In this document: piece after piece, positions 52,262 to 55,506 of the stretch
Position numbering within the stretch: position 1 is the stretch's first letter
Layout of the letters: every line of letters begins with the position of its first letter
Assembly (NCBI GenBank): GCA_018818835.1
Contig: JAHIRD010000098.1
Location: forward strand, 1 to 55,506
Reading direction: 5' to 3'
DNA length: 55,506 nt
From: Pseudomonadota bacterium
GTDB lineage: Bacteria > Desulfobacterota > Desulfobacteria > Desulfobacterales > Desulfolunaceae
The notes under the pieces: generated by a model
What the model saw: only the letters and a program-made list of their open reading frames with translations
What the model was told of the DNA's origin: nothing
Databases searched by the model: none
Made by a program: the position numbers and the translations under genes

Positions 52262-52890
52262 ATACCAAACCACGCGAAAACTAATAAGTTATTAAAAAAC
52301 CAGTGTTGTTAAAGTGAACAATGATAACTTTTAAGCAACTGTGATAGCTTTATCATAGAATGATACAAAATTCCAAGGATTTTTGAGCAGCAATTTAACC
52401 AAGTGTAAAAATAACGTAAGGGAAGACGTGGCGTATAAACAAATAGCTTTATAGTGTTTTCTTTAAGTGTGGTTGAATAAAATAAATATATTGAATCCTT
52501 AAAGGGTTGGGATGCTAATTTATTTTTTGACAAGCCGTATGAATCCATCTATATTTAGTGATTCTATATTCAGTGATTAACACCATTGATAAGTTCGTAA
52601 AAAGTCGACGGATGGCTATGGAAAAAGGTTCATAGGCAAGGCATAGTGTTTGGCCGGACGTGAAGGTATACTTGAAGCGTATGTCGAACGTCCGGCTAAA
52701 CACTATAACGCCGCATATGGGACTTTTTACAACGCCATCACCATTGATAAACATCGTGTCAACCGAGAGTCTCCATTGCGGTTTGACCCTTCATTGACCA
52801 TCGTATCCCTTGAAATTCATTGAATTCAAAAAGGGCATAATTCATCATCAGGATAAATAATTTAATATATTAGATATAAAGGAGAAAAAC
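52262..52890. other. intergenic region with inverted-repeat copy B
   Basis: About 630 bases without a convincing gene. It holds the miniature element copy B with its flanking direct repeats and must contain the promoter of the acyl-CoA synthetase gene. AAAGGAG precedes that gene's ATG. Small frames here follow the repeat and are not genes. Confidence 0.5.
52593..52738. repeat. miniature inverted-repeat element, copy B, with 12-bp target duplication
   Basis: Reverse orientation relative to copies A and C. The ends carry GTAAAAAGTC and GACTTTTTAC. It is flanked on both sides by the same 12 bases, CACCATTGATAA (52581-52592 and 52739-52750), which looks like a target-site duplication. About 146 bp with an internal palindrome and no coding capacity. 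Confidence 0.82.
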
Positions 52891-55017
52891 ATGGAAGGAT
52901 TAGACTTCATATTTGCCCCAAAATCCATTGCACTTGTTGGGGCATCCTCCACCAAAGGTAAAGTCGGACATGATATTTTTGCCAATGTCATTTTCGGCGG
53001 TTACCAGGGCACGATTTACCCCGTAAACCCCAAAGCCCAGGCCATCATGGGTGTCAAATGCTATCCCAGCCTTCTTTCCATCCCAGACCCCGTGGACCTT
53101 GCCATGGTGATCCTGCCTCCGAAACTGGCTCTCCAGGCAGCCCATGATTGCGTCAAAAAAGGGGTCAAGGGCATGGTGATAATTTCAGCCGGATTCAAGG
53201 AAGTAGGGGGTGAAGGCCTTGAAATTGAAAATCAGATCAAGGCCGTGTGCAAAGAAGCCGGCATACGAATCGTCGGGCCCAACTGTCTGGGGGTTATCAA
53301 TCCGGCTTCGGATGTATCGCTGAATGCGAGTTTTTCTTCTCGTATGCCAAACAGTGGAAATATTTCATTTATATCCCAGAGCGGTGCCCTTTGTACCGCT
53401 GTTCTCGATTTTGCCGCTGATCGAGGTTTTGGATTTTCAAAATTCATTTCCATTGGAAACAAGGCCGACGTGGATGAGCTGGATCTTTTGAAATATTATC
53501 ATGCCGACCCGAAGACCCACGTGATCATGATATATATGGAGGAACTGACTCGAAGGGGCAAGGAGTTCATTGATGTTGCAAAAAATATCACCAGCGGTGA
53601 AAACCCCACACCCATTCTGGTGATCAAGTCCGGCAGTTCCGTTGCCGGTGCAGCCGCAGCCGCCTCACACACAGGATCCCTTGCCGGTTCGGATGCAGCA
53701 TACAATGCCATTTTTTCCGAAGGCGGAATCATCCGGTGCGAGAGCGTGAACCAGCTGTTTGATTTTGCCCTGGCCTTTTCCGCCCGGAAGATCCCCACCG
53801 GCAACCGGATCGCCATTATCACCAATGCCGGTGGCCCTGGGATCATTGCCACGGATATGACCGAACATTCCGGGCTGAAACTGGCTAAATTTTCCGAAGA
53901 AACCGTTGAGGAACTCAAACGGCATCTTCCCCCCACGGCCAATTTCCACAACCCGGTGGACGTGATCGGGGATGCGGCCCGTGACCGTTATGAAAACGCT
54001 CTGGCCACGGTGATCAGTGATAGTAATGTGGATGGTGTCCTTATTATTCTGACGCCCCAGTCCATGACCGATGCCATCGGGACAGCACAGGCCATAGTCC
54101 AGATCTTTAAAACAACCCAGAAACCCATTGCCTGTGCTTTTATGGGCGTTGTGGACGTGTCTGAAGGGGTCAAGATCCTCAATAAAAATCATGTGCCTGT
54201 GTATGATTTTCCTGAAAATGCGGCCAGTGCTCTGGGTGCTTTAAACACAGCCAACCGCTGGCTGAACCGTAAAAGACTTCCGGATTACAAAACAGAATTT
54301 GACGTGGAACGGGCCCGGACCATGATCCAGGATTTTATCGACAGGGATTTTCTTGTCCTGGGTGAGGTTGAAGGTGCGGAACTTTTAAAATGCTATGGAT
54401 TTAAAACCCTTGAAATGAAAATTGCCACATCCGGGGAAGAAGCGGCCGGCTTTGCAGAAGCCATCGGTTTTCCCGTGGTCATGAAAATTGTTTCACCGGA
54501 TATTCTCCATAAATCCGACGCCAAGGGTGTCAAAGTCGGGATCCGTGATCGAAAAGAAGCTGAAAACGCATTTGCCGAGATCATTGACAATGCCAAAGCC
54601 TATAAAGAATCTGCTGTTATCAAAGGGGTCCTTATCCAGAAAATGGCATCTCCGGGAGATGAAGTTATTTTGGGTATGAACAGAGATATCATGTTCGGCC
54701 CCATGGTGATGTTCGGCCTGGGAGGCATCTTTGTGGAATTGTTCAAGGATGTTATTTTCAGAATCGCCCCCTTTGGCAGGAATGTGGCCAGACGCATGAT
54801 TAAATCCATCAAGGCCTACCCACTCCTTACAGGATTCAGGGGTAAACCCGTGGCAGACATTGAAATCATTGAAAGAAACCTCGTGGCCTTAAGCCAGATG
54901 GTGGATAATCACCCTGAAATCAAAGAGCTGGATATCAATCCCCTGCTTGTCCATAAAAAAGGGGAGGGGGCCACTGTGGCGGATGTGATTATTACCCTGA
55001 ATAAGAAAAAGGTCTAA
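52891..55017 (+). CDS. ADP-forming acyl-CoA (acetyl-CoA type) synthetase, fused alpha-beta
   Basis: 708 residues. The alpha part (about 1-460) has the CoA-binding start (SIALVGASSTKGKVGHDIF), VGPNCLGVINP, and the phospho-His loop SHTGSLAGSD (His near 259). The beta part (about 480-708) is an ATP-grasp domain with PVVMKIVSPDILHKSD and VLIQKMASPGDEVILG and ends ELDINPLLVH. Such enzymes convert acyl-CoA, ADP and phosphate to acid, CoA and ATP, or run in reverse; acetate, aryl or other acids are possible substrates. A near-perfect Shine-Dalgarno (AAAGGAG) precedes the ATG. Single gene ended by the terminator at 55110. Confidence 0.92.
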   Translation: MEGLDFIFAPKSIALVGASSTKGKVGHDIFANVIFGGYQGTIYPVNPKAQAIMGVKCYPSLLSIPDPVDLAMVILPPKLALQAAHDCVKKGVKGMVIISAGFKEVGGEGLEIENQIKAVCKEAGIRIVGPNCLGVINPASDVSLNASFSSRMPNSGNISFISQSGALCTAVLDFAADRGFGFSKFISIGNKADVDELDLLKYYHADPKTHVIMIYMEELTRRGKEFIDVAKNITSGENPTPILVIKSGSSVAGAAAAASHTGSLAGSDAAYNAIFSEGGIIRCESVNQLFDFALAFSARKIPTGNRIAIITNAGGPGIIATDMTEHSGLKLAKFSEETVEELKRHLPPTANFHNPVDVIGDAARDRYENALATVISDSNVDGVLIILTPQSMTDAIGTAQAIVQIFKTTQKPIACAFMGVVDVSEGVKILNKNHVPVYDFPENAASALGALNTANRWLNRKRLPDYKTEFDVERARTMIQDFIDRDFLVLGEVEGAELLKCYGFKTLEMKIATSGEEAAGFAEAIGFPVVMKIVSPDILHKSDAKGVKVGIRDRKEAENAFAEIIDNAKAYKESAVIKGVLIQKMASPGDEVILGMNRDIMFGPMVMFGLGGIFVELFKDVIFRIAPFGRNVARRMIKSIKAYPLLTGFRGKPVADIEIIERNLVALSQMVDNHPEIKELDINPLLVHKKGEGATVADVIITLNKKKV

Positions 55018-55021
55018 ACCT

Positions 55022-55083
55022 TGATGGCGTCGTAAAAAGTCCCATATGCGGCGTTATAGTGTTTAGTCGGATGTTCGACAGAC
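55022..55083. repeat. miniature inverted-repeat element, truncated copy C
   Basis: The left half of the element (TGATGGCG, GTAAAAAGTC and the first palindrome arm) matches copies A and B for about 60 bases and then stops. The second arm and right end are missing. Confidence 0.75.
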
Positions 55084-55109
55084 TTCATTGAAAAAAAAGT
55101 TTCAAACCC

Positions 55110-55156
55110 AAACGCCCCGGATATGCCATACGCATTTCCGGGGCGTTTATTTTTTC
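55110..55156 (+). terminator. Rho-independent terminator of the acyl-CoA synthetase gene
   Basis: Arms AAACGCCCCGGA and TCCGGGGCGTTT form a very stable 12-bp stem, followed by ATTTTTT. It lies about 90 bases after the stop, with the truncated repeat copy C in between. This suggests the repeat inserted between gene and terminator. Confidence 0.9.
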
Positions 55157-55190
55157 CTGGTTTTGTTGTGCTCCATTCGCGTCAAATATT

Positions 55191-55244
55191 TTTAAACCAC
55201 CCGTTCGCGTAGCTCACTGAAGGACACGAAGAGTACGAAGAAAA
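55191..55244 (-). repeat. 54-bp dispersed repeat, arm 2 (inverse copy of 23892-23945)
   Basis: Reverse complement of the first arm with one mismatch. It is followed by a second repeat-like sequence with a GC hairpin (55260-55287). Confidence 0.85.
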
Positions 55245-55259
55245 TAGCCTCCGGCGGCC

Positions 55260-55287
55260 AGCTTCCCCGCTTTCGCGGGGACAAGCT
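55260..55287. repeat. GC-rich palindromic repeat/hairpin
   Basis: AGCTT CCCCGC TTTC GCGGGG AC AAGCT forms a strong hairpin. The text resembles intergenic REP-like palindromes found in other proteobacteria, which is a remembered resemblance and not a search result. It lies between the 54-bp repeat and the intron start. Confidence 0.5.
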
Positions 55288-55381
55288 TAAAAAGCTGGGT
55301 AAATGAGTAGTGGATTTGATGTTTCATCGTAAGTCTCCCATGAATGACGTGAAAACAACCAAAACCGGGGACAGGCCAATT

Positions 55382-55506
55382 GTGCGGCCGGGCAAGGTCG
55401 TGTAATCGAGCGGGTGAGAATCCCGTCCCGGAAGGAAGGCCATCCACCGGGTAGCGAGTCTTTGGAGGCGATGTGGTAACACAGCGCTTTAAGCGTAAGA
55501 CAGCGA
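55382..55506 (+). mobile_element. group II intron, 5' end (continues beyond window)
   Basis: Starts GTGCGGCCGGGCAAGGTCGTG. The first ~95 bases match the fragment at 15108 closely. It continues with text typical of group II domain I (GCGCTTTAAGCGTAAGACAGCGA near the edge). Whether a reverse transcriptase follows cannot be seen. Confidence 0.6.

Overview
The window looks like a chromosome segment of a sulfate-reducing, Wood-Ljungdahl-using member of the Desulfobacterota, most likely Desulfobacterales. This is inferred from gene content, not from a marker gene. It carries a complete Hmc-type transmembrane redox complex with a 16-haem cytochrome, an Hdr/MvhD/MetVF electron-transfer and methylene-tetrahydrofolate reductase operon, a RACo-like corrinoid-protein activator with a CooT-like protein, and an ADP-forming acyl-CoA synthetase.

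Layout. 1-341: 5' part of a REP-associated (IS200-like HUH) transposase, running off the left edge. 739-3069: a compact, very AT-rich three-gene module (two unrecognised proteins plus a metallo-beta-lactamase-fold hydrolase) that looks horizontally acquired. 3108-14636 (minus): four exported DUF11-repeat proteins, the last a 2044-residue protein ending in an outer-membrane beta-barrel. 15108-15310: a 5' group II intron fragment beside a PAS protein with no output domain. 16843-17310: a CBS-domain protein. 17660-23770 (plus): hmcABCDEF. 23892-25067: a broken toxin-like gene and a probable immunity partner between dispersed repeats. 25579-30606: a very large hybrid histidine kinase with a fused GGDEF domain, then a ZIP transporter. 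30652-37898 (minus): a response regulator, then (in transcription order) hdrC-hdrB-hdrA-mvhD-metV-metF. The mvhD gene is read through an in-frame UGA, almost certainly selenocysteine.

38582-41615 (plus): a PilZ protein, a 55-residue Cys-rich protein, a CooT-like protein, an M23-like peptidase and the RACo-like activator. 41628-44757 (minus): HD-GYP and HEAT-repeat proteins. 44864-46339 (plus): a radical SAM protein and a GNAT-type acetyltransferase. 46562-51366 (minus): a Gld-type ABC transporter with a DUF4340 protein. 51533-52261 (minus): an exported START-domain protein. 52891-55017 (plus): the ADP-forming acyl-CoA synthetase, then a strong terminator. The right edge enters a second group II intron copy.

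How the genes work together. Hmc probably links periplasmic cytochrome electrons and the quinone pool to cytoplasmic Hdr-like chemistry through HmcF. The Hdr/MvhD/MetVF set probably couples methylene/methyl-tetrahydrofolate interconversion to flavin-based electron bifurcation or confurcation. The RACo-like cluster probably keeps a corrinoid methyl-transfer protein reduced in the same pathway. The rest is signalling, envelope functions and mobile debris: three copies of a miniature inverted-repeat element (one with a 12-bp target duplication), a 54-bp inverted repeat pair 31 kb apart, and two intron fragments.

Starts were moved from the longest open frame where a Shine-Dalgarno sequence or start codon clearly favoured another site; each case is noted. 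No tRNA, rRNA or CRISPR array was seen.
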